Source: an uncultured Oscillospiraceae bacterium (GTDB lineage: Bacteria; Bacillota; Clostridia; Oscillospirales; Acutalibacteraceae). Taken from it: DNA of 64,000 bases. The stretch lies in contig URGH01000002.1 in assembly GCA_900547305.1 (NCBI GenBank), positions 1 to 64,000 of the forward strand. The letters are read 5' to 3'. This document shows positions 8,741-17,851 of the stretch, one piece after another; the first letter of the stretch is position 1, and every line of letters starts with the position of its first letter. The position numbers were made by a program, and so were the translations under genes. The notes beneath the pieces are model-generated. The model saw only the letters and a list, made by a program, of their open reading frames with translations. It was not told where the DNA came from and searched no databases.

Positions 8741-10972
8741 TTAAGAACAAATAAGATACTGCTCCGCGCCGACGGTATTCCCGTCAGCCGTAACCTCTTT
8801 TGAAAGGTAGTTTAAATATATCTTCTTACCGTTTGAGTATGTAACCCGCACAACGCCCTCGGAAAGCACCTTATGCTCGGTAATACAGGCGCCCTCAACC
8901 GCTTCCATGGCTTTGGCTGTCTGTTCGTATACCGAACCGATTTTTTCTTTCCAATCGTCAAAGCAAAGCGAAAAATAATCGCTCATGGCAGTGCCTGTCA
9001 GAGAATAATTATCCGCCGCCATAACAATAAACGAGGGGTACACGCCGTATTCCACCAGCTTTAAAACCGTGCTTTGCGAGCAATAGCCCTGATTTATAAA
9101 TTCCGAGTAATAATCCACGCTGCCTTTAAGCACCATTTGCAAAAACGGAACGGTGTCGGTTTCAAACTGGTACTGGCTGTTGTTTACGGGAATATTAAAA
9201 TAATCGTCCGTGTACTGCCAGCAATAATTATTGGGGTTGTAAAGCGCAACGTTATTATCTGTATTAAGCGCATTTGTAACCGTTTTAAGCGACTGCGTTC
9301 TCGTAGAAGCCGCCTTTTTGCTGTAATCGGAATAAAGCGCCGAACCTACGCTGTCATAAGCAAAGCTCCATTCGCCGAATTTGCTCTTTGACAGCTTAAA
9401 AACATCGGCTATTCTTGAAATTTTCGCAAAATACTTTGTGGGGTACATCCGGTCCTTATTAGCCGCGGTACGGCTTATAAAGGTCTCGTCTATACCGATC
9501 GCCGCGTCTGATGACATATAAATTTGATTTCCGTTTGCAAGCACCGGATCAAGATACAGATACATTCTCGAACCCATACTGTCCGTTTTATTTTTCAGAT
9601 TCAAAAGGTTGCCTTTTCCGCCCGTCTGCCGCCCGATTTTCAGCTTTCCGTATTTTGATTTATCGGTAGAGCCGCTCTGCCAGCCCCTGTATACAAGGGT
9701 CAGATTGTCAATTCCGTCGCCCGCCAGCGATTCAACGATTTTTAAAGCCTGCCGCGTGGTGGTAAGGGTCTTTACCCTGTTGAAAATAAAGCCCTTTTTC
9801 ACCGTAGAACCCGCAATTTCCAAACGCAGAGGCATTTTTTCATCATCCCGCTCCTTACCGAGCGTGCCGTTTTGCAGCAGCTGCTCGCGGTAAAGGTTCG
9901 CCATGCCCGAGTAATCGGCGGCAGCGCCGTTCAAAAAGTAAAAGGTCAGCTTGGGTTCAAGCCTGTTTACATTTTCCTGAACCACGGGTATTCCGCTGCC
10001 CGATACCGTCTTGGTATAAAGCTGACGGTAATTAAACCGAACCGACGCCCAGTTATAATCGGTTACGACCCCAGCGGGAGACGCAGTTACCGAAGCGTAT
10101 TCCGCGCCCGATTCAACAACCGAAAGAAAAGCGTTCTGTTCGCTGCCGTGCGCTATACCGAAAACCGGCATTGTAACGGTGTTTGCGTCAACTAAATATT
10201 CGTTAATCCTGTTTGCCTGAAGCGTTCCCGCGGGCGCTAATGAATCAATAGAGCCGTCGACACCGTAAATCTTTTTATCAAAGCCGGTTATATAGCTTGA
10301 AGATTTTTTAAAACGCATAAGCGCTCCGCAGCCGTCGGGAATGAAGATATATCCGTTTATCTCATCCGTATAGCTGCTGCCCAGAAACGGCATAAAGTAC
10401 AATGCCTTTATTTTTGCGTCGCCGTTTTCCTGCAGGCTGCCCTTTACCACCTCAAACGATAAAGAGCTGTCGTTAAGCGTTACCCTGAAATCGAAAACTA
10501 TTCCGAGCTTTTTAGCGTTAAAGGTGCATAAAAAGCCGTCGCTTTCCCATTCAAAAAACGATTTTACATCCCTTTCCGAAATGCTCAGGCGCGATTCGGA
10601 GCCGTTGGCGTTGTAATATTCAACCGAGCAGACCGAATTGGCAAAGTTTCTCCAGCCGCTGTTAAGTCCGTTCCCCTTTTCATCGGGAAGAGAACCCCAT
10701 ATATAACCGTTCGCCTTATCTACAATGCGTATGGAATAAACCGACGGGTTAAACCATATTTCAAGATATTCGCTCTCGCACTTTTTTTCGTAGCCGTCAA
10801 GCGACAGTCGGTTTTCCGCCTTAATATTCTCCGATACCTTTGTATGGCGGTTGGAGCGTATCTCAACAAGGTCAAAGCTGTTTTCGGTTTCCGCCGCCGG
10901 TGCGAGCCGTATGCCGCATACCGCGAATGAGACCGCAAGCCAAATACTTAATACACGTTTAATGCCCCGCAC
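8741..10972 (-). CDS. DUF5696-type secreted protein of the glycan locus
   Basis: About 743 residues, function unknown. I choose the GTG at 10972, preceded by GGGGAGG at good spacing inside the end of the upstream gene; an in-frame ATG at 11053 would add a tail without a site. The N terminus has a hydrophobic signal segment (VLSIWLAVSFAVCGIRLAPAA). The body has motifs such as YLEIWFNPSVYSIRIVDK, YIFIPDGCGALMRF and LTLVYRGWQSG that I recognise as the DUF5696 family, found beside sugar ABC importers and glycosidases in Firmicutes. An outside beta-domain followed by a barrel-like region suggests a glycan-binding or glycosidase-like role; that is inference. It overlaps the NHL/Yip1 gene by 14 bases. 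Confidence 0.7.
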   Translation of the reverse strand: MRGIKRVLSIWLAVSFAVCGIRLAPAAETENSFDLVEIRSNRHTKVSENIKAENRLSLDGYEKKCESEYLEIWFNPSVYSIRIVDKANGYIWGSLPDEKGNGLNSGWRNFANSVCSVEYYNANGSESRLSISERDVKSFFEWESDGFLCTFNAKKLGIVFDFRVTLNDSSLSFEVVKGSLQENGDAKIKALYFMPFLGSSYTDEINGYIFIPDGCGALMRFKKSSSYITGFDKKIYGVDGSIDSLAPAGTLQANRINEYLVDANTVTMPVFGIAHGSEQNAFLSVVESGAEYASVTASPAGVVTDYNWASVRFNYRQLYTKTVSGSGIPVVQENVNRLEPKLTFYFLNGAAADYSGMANLYREQLLQNGTLGKERDDEKMPLRLEIAGSTVKKGFIFNRVKTLTTTRQALKIVESLAGDGIDNLTLVYRGWQSGSTDKSKYGKLKIGRQTGGKGNLLNLKNKTDSMGSRMYLYLDPVLANGNQIYMSSDAAIGIDETFISRTAANKDRMYPTKYFAKISRIADVFKLSKSKFGEWSFAYDSVGSALYSDYSKKAASTRTQSLKTVTNALNTDNNVALYNPNNYCWQYTDDYFNIPVNNSQYQFETDTVPFLQMVLKGSVDYYSEFINQGYCSQSTVLKLVEYGVYPSFIVMAADNYSLTGTAMSDYFSLCFDDWKEKIGSVYEQTAKAMEAVEGACITEHKVLSEGVVRVTYSNGKKIYLNYLSKEVTADGNTVGAEQYLICS

Positions 10973-13019
10973 GGTATACGCCCTCCCCGAAAATTTCCTT
11001 GATAAACACAACCAGCTGACCGAATAACAAATATACAATGCAAACCGCCACAATAACCATAATCATAAAGAAGAAAACAAGAAATATATTCTTCACCGTC
11101 TCGCCGAAGCTGTAACGCTGAATATCCTTAACGCTCATAAAGACAAGGCAGGCAGCCCAGGCTATTACAAACAAACTGCCGAGATTTACAATAAAAGCCT
11201 CGTTGAGCGTAAGCCCGTAGCTTAAAAGCACAATAAACGGAGTAATAATTATATACGGCGCAAACGCATAAGCGGTTGCAACATAAATTTGCTTAAAGCT
11301 GCCCTCGCCCTCGTTTATGGTTCCTATCATGTAATTTCCCGCAAGCCAAAGCAGCAGCGGAACCCAAAACATTATAAGCACCGAAACGGGGTTTGTTGTG
11401 CTGAGCTTCAGCACCCCGAAAAGATACCCCCTGCCGAGAACATCAAGCAGATACACGCCGAAAAACAGAAAGTATATAACCGTTGCGGTCATAACCGAGC
11501 CGTGCTCGCCGCGGCGCAGGTAATAGTAGCCGTCTATCGGGTGCCTGAGCATGGTTTTAATATACGCCGTTTCCTTTAAAAACCGTTTTGCTCCCGAAAC
11601 GGGTTTTTCCGCCGCCCTGTTTTTATGCTTTTTCCGAAAAACGGAACGGATAATAAGCAAAGCTGCTATAAGAATAACGCATAAAAATATATAGCCTATA
11701 TTACGGTTAAGCCACTCGTTGCGAAGCTCCCAAAATGCGTCGGAGTAGTATTCGGTGTTATTCGCGATTTTAAAATGCTCCAGCGCCGCTTTGTACTTCT
11801 GCTGGTAAAAAAGAGCCTTGCCGTAGCCCATATGAGCTATCTGCGACATTCCGTTCAGCCTTAAAAGCCCCGCCCATATTTCCTCGCTGCTTTCATAATC
11901 GCCCTTGTCAAGCGCCGCTACCGCGCTGTGGGTAAGGTTTGCAAAGTCGGTCGGGTAAAATACCTGAACCAGCGCCCTATCCTGGTCAAGCACATATAAA
12001 ATTCCGCTTTCGTCGTCAACATCTATCGCAACCGCGTTGGTAAAAATTCCGTTGCGGTCGTCGTCATAAGCGCGCCCGCCGAAAGTGAACACAAGATTTC
12101 CCTGGCTGTCGTACTCGTTTATAATTCCCGTTTGGGTCACCGCAAAAACATTTCCGTATGGTCCCGCCGCCACATCGGTAAAATTCCATTCCTCTTTCAT
12201 TTTGCCGCTTTCGGCAAATATGTTAAGCCCCGCCATGTTGTGCATTTTAAGGGTATCGTCCGATGTGGAGGCATATGTTATGCCCTGCATGTCGTCGCTT
12301 CTGGTAACGCTGAATATCAAGTCTTTCTGCGAAACGTCAATGTTATTTACCGGGCGCGGGGTGCGCACCATAAGCGTTTCCTTTTGCCTTGCGTTGTAAA
12401 TAAGCTCCTGAAAACGCTCGGTCATGGTCATTTTGTATTTATTTGCGGCAAAGTACCCGAAAAATTTGCCCTTTGAGTTAAACTGCATAATTCCCTCGTA
12501 GGCGCCGTCACCCACAACAAAAATGTTCCCGACAGAGGAAACTGCAACCGCGCAGGGGGAATAAAGACTTGTTTTGCTGAACAAATAGCTTTCAGGTCTG
12601 CCTATTGTCATTTTAAGCCTATGCGAAGCGTCGTACACAAAAACCGCCTGCGCCTGCGGGTCGGCTGCGTAAACCGTTCCGTCGTCCGTAACAAAAAGTC
12701 CGTCGGGCGCTATAAGCTCATCGCCGCCGAAAAATTCGGTTTCGGAGCTTGCAATATCGTAAACCGCAATGCGGGCGTTGCCGCTGTCGGATATATACAG
12801 CTTTCCGTTTTTATAAAAAACATCGCCCGGCTGCGAAAGTCCCGTTCCCTTTGCGTATACCGCCGCTGGTATATAAGCGTCCTGGGTTTTTACCCACTCG
12901 CCGTCAACCGAAACCGTGTAGGTGTATGTGGTGTTATCGGAAGCATATACGTTAAAACCGCCCGAAATAACGGCGAGAACCGCCGAAATAACACAAAGGC
13001 GTTTCAGTATTTTGCGCAT
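10959..13019 (-). CDS. NHL beta-propeller / TPR / Yip1 membrane protein
   Basis: A 686-residue three-part protein. Residues 1-26 are a signal peptide. Residues about 30-350 repeat the NHL pattern (GDVFYKNGKLYISDSGNARI, GIFTNAVAIDVDDESGILYVLDQDRALVQVF) and should form an extracellular propeller. Residues about 370-425 look like a TPR pair (YGKALFYQQKYKAALEHFKIA). A membrane helix near 440 is followed by a Yip1-type bundle of about five helices (485-680). AGGAGG precedes the ATG. Family members of this architecture sit with DUF5696 and sugar ABC genes, which is also the case here. The role is unknown; a sensor or scaffold at the transporter is a guess. Confidence 0.75.
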   Translation of the reverse strand: MRKILKRLCVISAVLAVISGGFNVYASDNTTYTYTVSVDGEWVKTQDAYIPAAVYAKGTGLSQPGDVFYKNGKLYISDSGNARIAVYDIASSETEFFGGDELIAPDGLFVTDDGTVYAADPQAQAVFVYDASHRLKMTIGRPESYLFSKTSLYSPCAVAVSSVGNIFVVGDGAYEGIMQFNSKGKFFGYFAANKYKMTMTERFQELIYNARQKETLMVRTPRPVNNIDVSQKDLIFSVTRSDDMQGITYASTSDDTLKMHNMAGLNIFAESGKMKEEWNFTDVAAGPYGNVFAVTQTGIINEYDSQGNLVFTFGGRAYDDDRNGIFTNAVAIDVDDESGILYVLDQDRALVQVFYPTDFANLTHSAVAALDKGDYESSEEIWAGLLRLNGMSQIAHMGYGKALFYQQKYKAALEHFKIANNTEYYSDAFWELRNEWLNRNIGYIFLCVILIAALLIIRSVFRKKHKNRAAEKPVSGAKRFLKETAYIKTMLRHPIDGYYYLRRGEHGSVMTATVIYFLFFGVYLLDVLGRGYLFGVLKLSTTNPVSVLIMFWVPLLLWLAGNYMIGTINEGEGSFKQIYVATAYAFAPYIIITPFIVLLSYGLTLNEAFIVNLGSLFVIAWAACLVFMSVKDIQRYSFGETVKNIFLVFFFMIMVIVAVCIVYLLFGQLVVFIKEIFGEGVYRAGH

Positions 13020-13030
13020 TTATATACCTC

Positions 13031-13921
13031 CTACTTAATTCCGGAATGCATCATGGTATTCATAACACGGGACTGCATAATAATAAAAATAATCAAATTC
13101 GGCAAAAACAGTATAAGCGTTGCGGCGGCAGCCATACCCACGCCCGCAATTCCGCCCGCCGAGCCCGTAAGCGAGCTTATGTAAAACGGAAAGGTTTTCA
13201 GCGCCTCGTTATCTATATAAAGGGTTGAAGCCTCGGTTGCGCCCCATGCCGCCTGAAATGTGGTAATAGCCACGGTTGCAATTGCCGGGTTTACAAGCGG
13301 GAATACTATTTTCCGAATAATCGTATAGTCGGTAGCCCCGTCGATTACGGCTGCCTCTATAAGCGCGTCGGGCATTTGGTCTATATTCTGCTTTATAAGA
13401 AAAACGCCGGTTGGAGCCACAAGAAGAGGAATAATGTTGGAGAAGAAATTATCCTGAAGCCCCGTATAAATAATTACAAAATATCTTGGAATGGCAACCG
13501 CGGCGGACGCGAACATCATACCGAGGGTGTTTATTGTAAAGAGCAGCTTTTTACTTCTGAAATTCTTTTTTGAAAGCACATAGCCCGTGCAAACCGAAAT
13601 AACCACCGTTAAAATAACGACCGCGGCGGTTGAAATTACGCTGTTAAACAAATACCTTGCCGCGGGCACGTCGGTATCGGCCGCCATTGCGAAAAGATCG
13701 CTGAAATTCTCCCATGTAGGGTTTTTAACGTAAAATCTCGGCGGGTATGCAAACAGCTCGTCAATCGGTTTAAAGGCGTTAAAGAAGATAAAAACCAGCG
13801 GAAGAGCCATAACAAAGCATATGGGAGCCAAAATCAGAATGAATTTTATCTGACTGCGCGAAAAATGCTCGGGATTGATTCCGCCCGATTGGAGCGCGGT
13901 CTTCTTTTTTCGTTTTGACAT
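13031..13921 (-). CDS. Carbohydrate ABC transporter permease (MalG-like), second system
   Basis: A 296-residue CUT1 permease with six predicted membrane helices and EAA loop EAAVIDGATDYTIIRKIVFP. It lies 24 bases after its MalF-like partner and 11 bases before the NHL/Yip1 gene. With 13946-14836 and the large binding protein it makes a complete importer except for the ATPase. Family assignment is certain at the level of carbohydrate permease, the substrate is not. Confidence 0.92.
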   Translation of the reverse strand: MSKRKKKTALQSGGINPEHFSRSQIKFILILAPICFVMALPLVFIFFNAFKPIDELFAYPPRFYVKNPTWENFSDLFAMAADTDVPAARYLFNSVISTAAVVILTVVISVCTGYVLSKKNFRSKKLLFTINTLGMMFASAAVAIPRYFVIIYTGLQDNFFSNIIPLLVAPTGVFLIKQNIDQMPDALIEAAVIDGATDYTIIRKIVFPLVNPAIATVAITTFQAAWGATEASTLYIDNEALKTFPFYISSLTGSAGGIAGVGMAAAATLILFLPNLIIFIIMQSRVMNTMMHSGIK

Positions 13922-13945
13922 AATCTATCCACACTTCCTTTCGGG

Positions 13946-14836
13946 TCAGTCATCGCTCGAAAACAGCTTTTTGGCACCCTCGGACATTGCGTATACAAAT
14001 ATGAGCATAACAACCGAAATTGCCGCCGAATAACCCATTTCGTACCTCAGAAATCCAAAGTCCTCAATATGCGTGCCTATGAGCTGACCGGAGTAGTTGG
14101 GGGTCGGGTTTGCGCCCGAAAGGGTCGTTCCCACGCCGCCCGCCTGAAACGTGCCAACTATTGCCATGATGGCGCCGAAAAGCATTTGCGGCTTTGCAAG
14201 CGGAATGGTTATATAAATAATTTCCTGAAAACGGTTTTTAATTCCGTCAATATAACCCGCTTCGTACAGCTCGGTATTACCGTTGGTAATACCCGAAAGC
14301 ATTGCAAGAAAGCCTATGCCCATGCTGCTCCAAAGGGTTACTATTATCATAATCGGCAATAAATATTTATCCGATTGAGCCCAGGCGACCGGCTGCTCTA
14401 TAAAGCCGAGCTTTAAAAGCAGAGCGTTTAAGTAGCCGCTCTTATCGCCGTTGAATATTACCGTCCAAATAGTCGCAAGCATAACGCCGCCCGTCATTGA
14501 GGGCGCATAGATTATAATTGTTAAAAACGTTCTTACAGGCCGCGTAAGCTGCGCCAGCATCCATGCAAGCAAAAAGGAAAGTATGTATCCCCCGATACCC
14601 GTAAATACGGCGTACACTACGGTGTTTGGCAAAACCTTTTGCATGAAAACCGAATCGTTGGTAAAAAGTGAAATATAGTTTTTCGCGCCTACAAAATCGG
14701 GGAACTGAATTGTGTTAAAATCGGTAAAGGAAAGCGCGATAGCCGCAACCGTGGGAAGAATTATAAACAGTACAAACAACAGCGCATAAGGAAAAAGCAA
14801 AACGAATACCGAATGTTTGTTTAAAAATTTCTTCAT
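13946..14836 (-). CDS. Carbohydrate ABC transporter permease (MalF-like), second system
   Basis: A 296-residue membrane subunit with an EAA loop (YEAGYIDGIKNRFQEIIYITIP). The start ATG overlaps the stop of the large binding protein by four bases (ATGA) and is preceded by GGGGGAG, so it is probably translated in tight coupling with that gene. This ties the large binding protein to this permease pair rather than to the pair at 6922-8720. Confidence 0.92.
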   Translation of the reverse strand: MKKFLNKHSVFVLLFPYALLFVLFIILPTVAAIALSFTDFNTIQFPDFVGAKNYISLFTNDSVFMQKVLPNTVVYAVFTGIGGYILSFLLAWMLAQLTRPVRTFLTIIIYAPSMTGGVMLATIWTVIFNGDKSGYLNALLLKLGFIEQPVAWAQSDKYLLPIMIIVTLWSSMGIGFLAMLSGITNGNTELYEAGYIDGIKNRFQEIIYITIPLAKPQMLFGAIMAIVGTFQAGGVGTTLSGANPTPNYSGQLIGTHIEDFGFLRYEMGYSAAISVVMLIFVYAMSEGAKKLFSSDD

Positions 14837-17718
14837 TGCTTCTCCCCCTCGCTTTTCAGCAGCTTTACAAGGTCTGCGTATGTCATTACCGAATATTCCT
14901 TAACCGGGTTTCCCTGCGAATCGCAGAAGCCGAATTCCTGCATTTTACGCTTTATTTCGCGGTTGGAAAGTATCGCGGCGGAGTCTATGGACTCAACAAG
15001 CCCCTTTCCGTTTACAACAACATTGTTCCAAATGTTGCTTGTTTCCCGCTGAACCATATAAGAGGCGGCGTGCGGCGCGATTTCCTTTTGCGCTTCCCAC
15101 TGGTTAAGAATTACCTGCTTGTGCTTTTCGGAATACGGCAGACTTTTAAACGCAACCAAATTTGCCGTGTTCCAGCGGTATTCGTTTCCGAGCGAGCTTT
15201 GCAGCAGCGTAGCGTAGCTTAGCTGAGTTTCCGAGGAAAGCCACCATTTCAAAAAGCTGTACGCCTCGTCGGGTTTATCGGTATCTTCAAGTATCATGCA
15301 GGCGGTTGAGTCCGCTATTTGGTACCTGAGCACCGAGCCGTCTGCCTGTTTTTCACCAGGCACCAAAGCCACATCCCAGTTTTCCGCAAGCTCGGGCGCT
15401 GCCAGTTCAAGCTGCAAATATGTTGAAAAGCCGCTTATTCCCAGCGGAATTTCACCGTAACGGAAGCTGTTGTAAAAATTCGCAACCGAATTTGAAACGC
15501 TGTAAATATTGTAAATATCGGTCATCTGCTCAAACGCGGTAACGGCGTTAAGCGAATCAAAAGCGACTTTCATCCCGTCCTTTTCGTAAAAATCGGCGTT
15601 GTGCTGATAAAGGAAAGGTCCCGTTACCGCCATTGATTTCATAGCGCCCGACGCCGAAAGCGGAAGATAAAAGTTCATATTGTACCGCAGCAAAAGCGGC
15701 ATTAATGCCTTTACGTCGTCCCATGTTTCGGGAACATCCAGCCCCAGCGTATTAAGAATATCCTTTCTGTAATAAAGAATATTGAAATCCTGCGATTCGG
15801 TAGCGCCGTAAACCCCGTTTCCGTAGCACATGGGCACCAGCGCTTCAAGATTGTACTCTTTATTGTAGAAATCCAGGAAACCGTCGTATTCAAGAAGATT
15901 TTTTGCCGCGCCCCTTATTGCAAGATTAAACGGCGTGCCGTAGCCCACGCCCAGCACTACGTCGGGATTGGTGCCTGCCGCGTTCGCAAGAACGAGCTTT
16001 TGCTCCCCTGTCATTACCGAAATTTCAATATTTGTTCCGTGTTCGGAATTGTATTTTTCGTCTACCAGCTGCTGCAGGGTCTGAACATAGGGTATGGAGC
16101 TTTGCATCCACACCTTAAGCTCGCTGCTTTTTTTGTTTTCGGTTTTATTACCGAACGATTTAATAAAGCGCTTGAGCCCCTCTGTAAGCGATGTCCAAAA
16201 TGTGACCCTCGCGGGCGGAAGCTCCGTTTCGCCGCCTATGTAAATTCTGTCAAGCGCAACCGACTGGTTAACCATTTTTCCTATTACGGTTCCGAGGTAC
16301 TTGCTCACCGAGCTGTCGCCCATGCTTATATCGGCGGCCTTATTCGGAATAGTGCGCGAATCCTTTGCTATTTTTTCAAGAAGCCCCGCGGCATATAAAA
16401 GGTCGTTCGCCCACACAGGCTCCTTGCCGCCGAGCTTTGCAAGCTCCTTATAAAACGCGTTCGCGCGCTCCGCATAGGATTTAAGGTCGGAAACCGCGTC
16501 AGGGAAATACGCCTCGGTATCCCATGTGCGGTTTTTATCAACCGAGGATGACGCCAGCTTATTTATATCCATGCCGAACCGATTTACGTCTTCCATAAGC
16601 GCGAGTATTCCGCTGTATATCTCCGCTAAGGGACCCATTGTAACGCACAGAGAAACAGTGTGGCTGCCCGCTTTCAGATAAATATAAGCGGGCTTGCCGT
16701 CTGCCTTTAATGTGAAATTTGAATATGTATTTGACTTTGTTTGCGGGAACTCTATGCCGTTCATTTCCTCAAACAGCGCCTTGCCGTCTATTTCCATATT
16801 CCTGTAAACCGGCATATTCGTAGACGCGTTTTGCTTATACCTGAACGAAACGGCGTAAAGTCCGTCGCTCGGCGCCTCAAATTCCCAAACCGCCTTTTGC
16901 CCTACGCTCGACCAATCCTCGGAAAGAATGTTTATGCGGCTGCAGTAGGTTTCGTAAGGATAAAGCGCCGCGTTTTTGACAGACGCGCCGCGTACCGACG
17001 AATCGTTTTTCACTGCGTAGCGCTCACCCTCTACCGCTATCGGTTCGGCGTAAAATTTTCCCTTTACTGACTCACTGTACTGCGCATAAGACGGCAAAGC
17101 ACGCGGCTTGGCAATATAAAAGGCTCTGACGTATATACTCTGAACATTGTTTTTAACCGTTACCCTGTGCCGCCCCGCTTCAAGCTCCAAAGAAATTGCA
17201 GAGCGGTTTAAATCGGTATAATTTTCAAAAGCGGCAATAACCCACTCCTCTATCGGCGTTTGGGCTGCCGGCAGCTCGTTTCCGTCGCGGTCCAGCGCGT
17301 ACTGTTCCTCTTTATCCCTGCGCAAAACGGGCAGCAGACTCGTAAAATCTTCTCCGTCAACCGTAAGCGCAAACAGGCTGTTGGTCATTTTATCGTCGGT
17401 AATCTTATATTCGCAGGCAATTTGGTATGTACCCTTTTCTTCCGCTGTAAACTCAAAGGTCAGGGCGTCGTTTTCCTTAAAAAGAAAGTCACTGCTGCCC
17501 GCTGTGCCGTTAAGGGCGACATTTTCCGAAGAAACCGAAATACCGCTTTTAAAGTTTTCGGAATCGCTGTAATTTTTAACCGCCAATCCCGAATAGCTTG
17601 TCGGTCTTTTCAGCGTTTTATCGGTATTAACCGCCTTTGCCGAGGGCGTTACGGCGCAAACAGCCGCCAAAACCGACGCCAACACAGCCGAAACGGCGCT
17701 TTTAAAATGCCTGACCAT
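14833..17718 (-). CDS. Very large solute-binding protein with N-terminal carbohydrate-binding-like domains
   Basis: 961 residues, about twice the usual length of a sugar-binding protein. The N terminus is a type I signal sequence ending in SAKA, with no good lipobox. Two beta-sandwich regions follow (about 45-205 and 215-375) that resemble CBM6/35-type modules, then a helical linker, then an ABC solute-binding domain from about 535 (LKVWMQSSIPYVQTLQQLV, NPDVVLGVGYGTPFNLA, DILNTLGLDVPETWDDV). GGAGG precedes the ATG. The design suggests capture of a polymer or large oligosaccharide before hand-over to the permeases at 13031-14836. How it stays at the membrane without a lipid anchor is unclear. 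Confidence 0.85.
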   Translation of the reverse strand: MVRHFKSAVSAVLASVLAAVCAVTPSAKAVNTDKTLKRPTSYSGLAVKNYSDSENFKSGISVSSENVALNGTAGSSDFLFKENDALTFEFTAEEKGTYQIACEYKITDDKMTNSLFALTVDGEDFTSLLPVLRRDKEEQYALDRDGNELPAAQTPIEEWVIAAFENYTDLNRSAISLELEAGRHRVTVKNNVQSIYVRAFYIAKPRALPSYAQYSESVKGKFYAEPIAVEGERYAVKNDSSVRGASVKNAALYPYETYCSRINILSEDWSSVGQKAVWEFEAPSDGLYAVSFRYKQNASTNMPVYRNMEIDGKALFEEMNGIEFPQTKSNTYSNFTLKADGKPAYIYLKAGSHTVSLCVTMGPLAEIYSGILALMEDVNRFGMDINKLASSSVDKNRTWDTEAYFPDAVSDLKSYAERANAFYKELAKLGGKEPVWANDLLYAAGLLEKIAKDSRTIPNKAADISMGDSSVSKYLGTVIGKMVNQSVALDRIYIGGETELPPARVTFWTSLTEGLKRFIKSFGNKTENKKSSELKVWMQSSIPYVQTLQQLVDEKYNSEHGTNIEISVMTGEQKLVLANAAGTNPDVVLGVGYGTPFNLAIRGAAKNLLEYDGFLDFYNKEYNLEALVPMCYGNGVYGATESQDFNILYYRKDILNTLGLDVPETWDDVKALMPLLLRYNMNFYLPLSASGAMKSMAVTGPFLYQHNADFYEKDGMKVAFDSLNAVTAFEQMTDIYNIYSVSNSVANFYNSFRYGEIPLGISGFSTYLQLELAAPELAENWDVALVPGEKQADGSVLRYQIADSTACMILEDTDKPDEAYSFLKWWLSSETQLSYATLLQSSLGNEYRWNTANLVAFKSLPYSEKHKQVILNQWEAQKEIAPHAASYMVQRETSNIWNNVVVNGKGLVESIDSAAILSNREIKRKMQEFGFCDSQGNPVKEYSVMTYADLVKLLKSEGEKQ

Positions 17719-17800
17719 ATTTCATCCTCCAATTCAAGCCTTTAAAATACGTCCGGCAAAACATGACAGCGAAATTTTCCCTCTCATGCTTTGCCCGGCG

Positions 17801-17833
17801 GGCGTTTCTCGCACCTCGGGTGCGGGAAACGCC
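17801..17833. other. Stable intercistronic hairpin between the two binding-protein genes
   Basis: The arms at 17801-17815 and 17819-17833 pair over 15 positions with one G-T mismatch and a three-base loop. No T-run follows on the minus strand, so it is not a simple terminator. In sugar ABC operons such hairpins after the binding-protein gene protect its mRNA 3' end and set its high dose; that role is inferred here. Confidence 0.6.
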
Positions 17834-17851
17834 GCTTTTAAGGCGTGTTAT

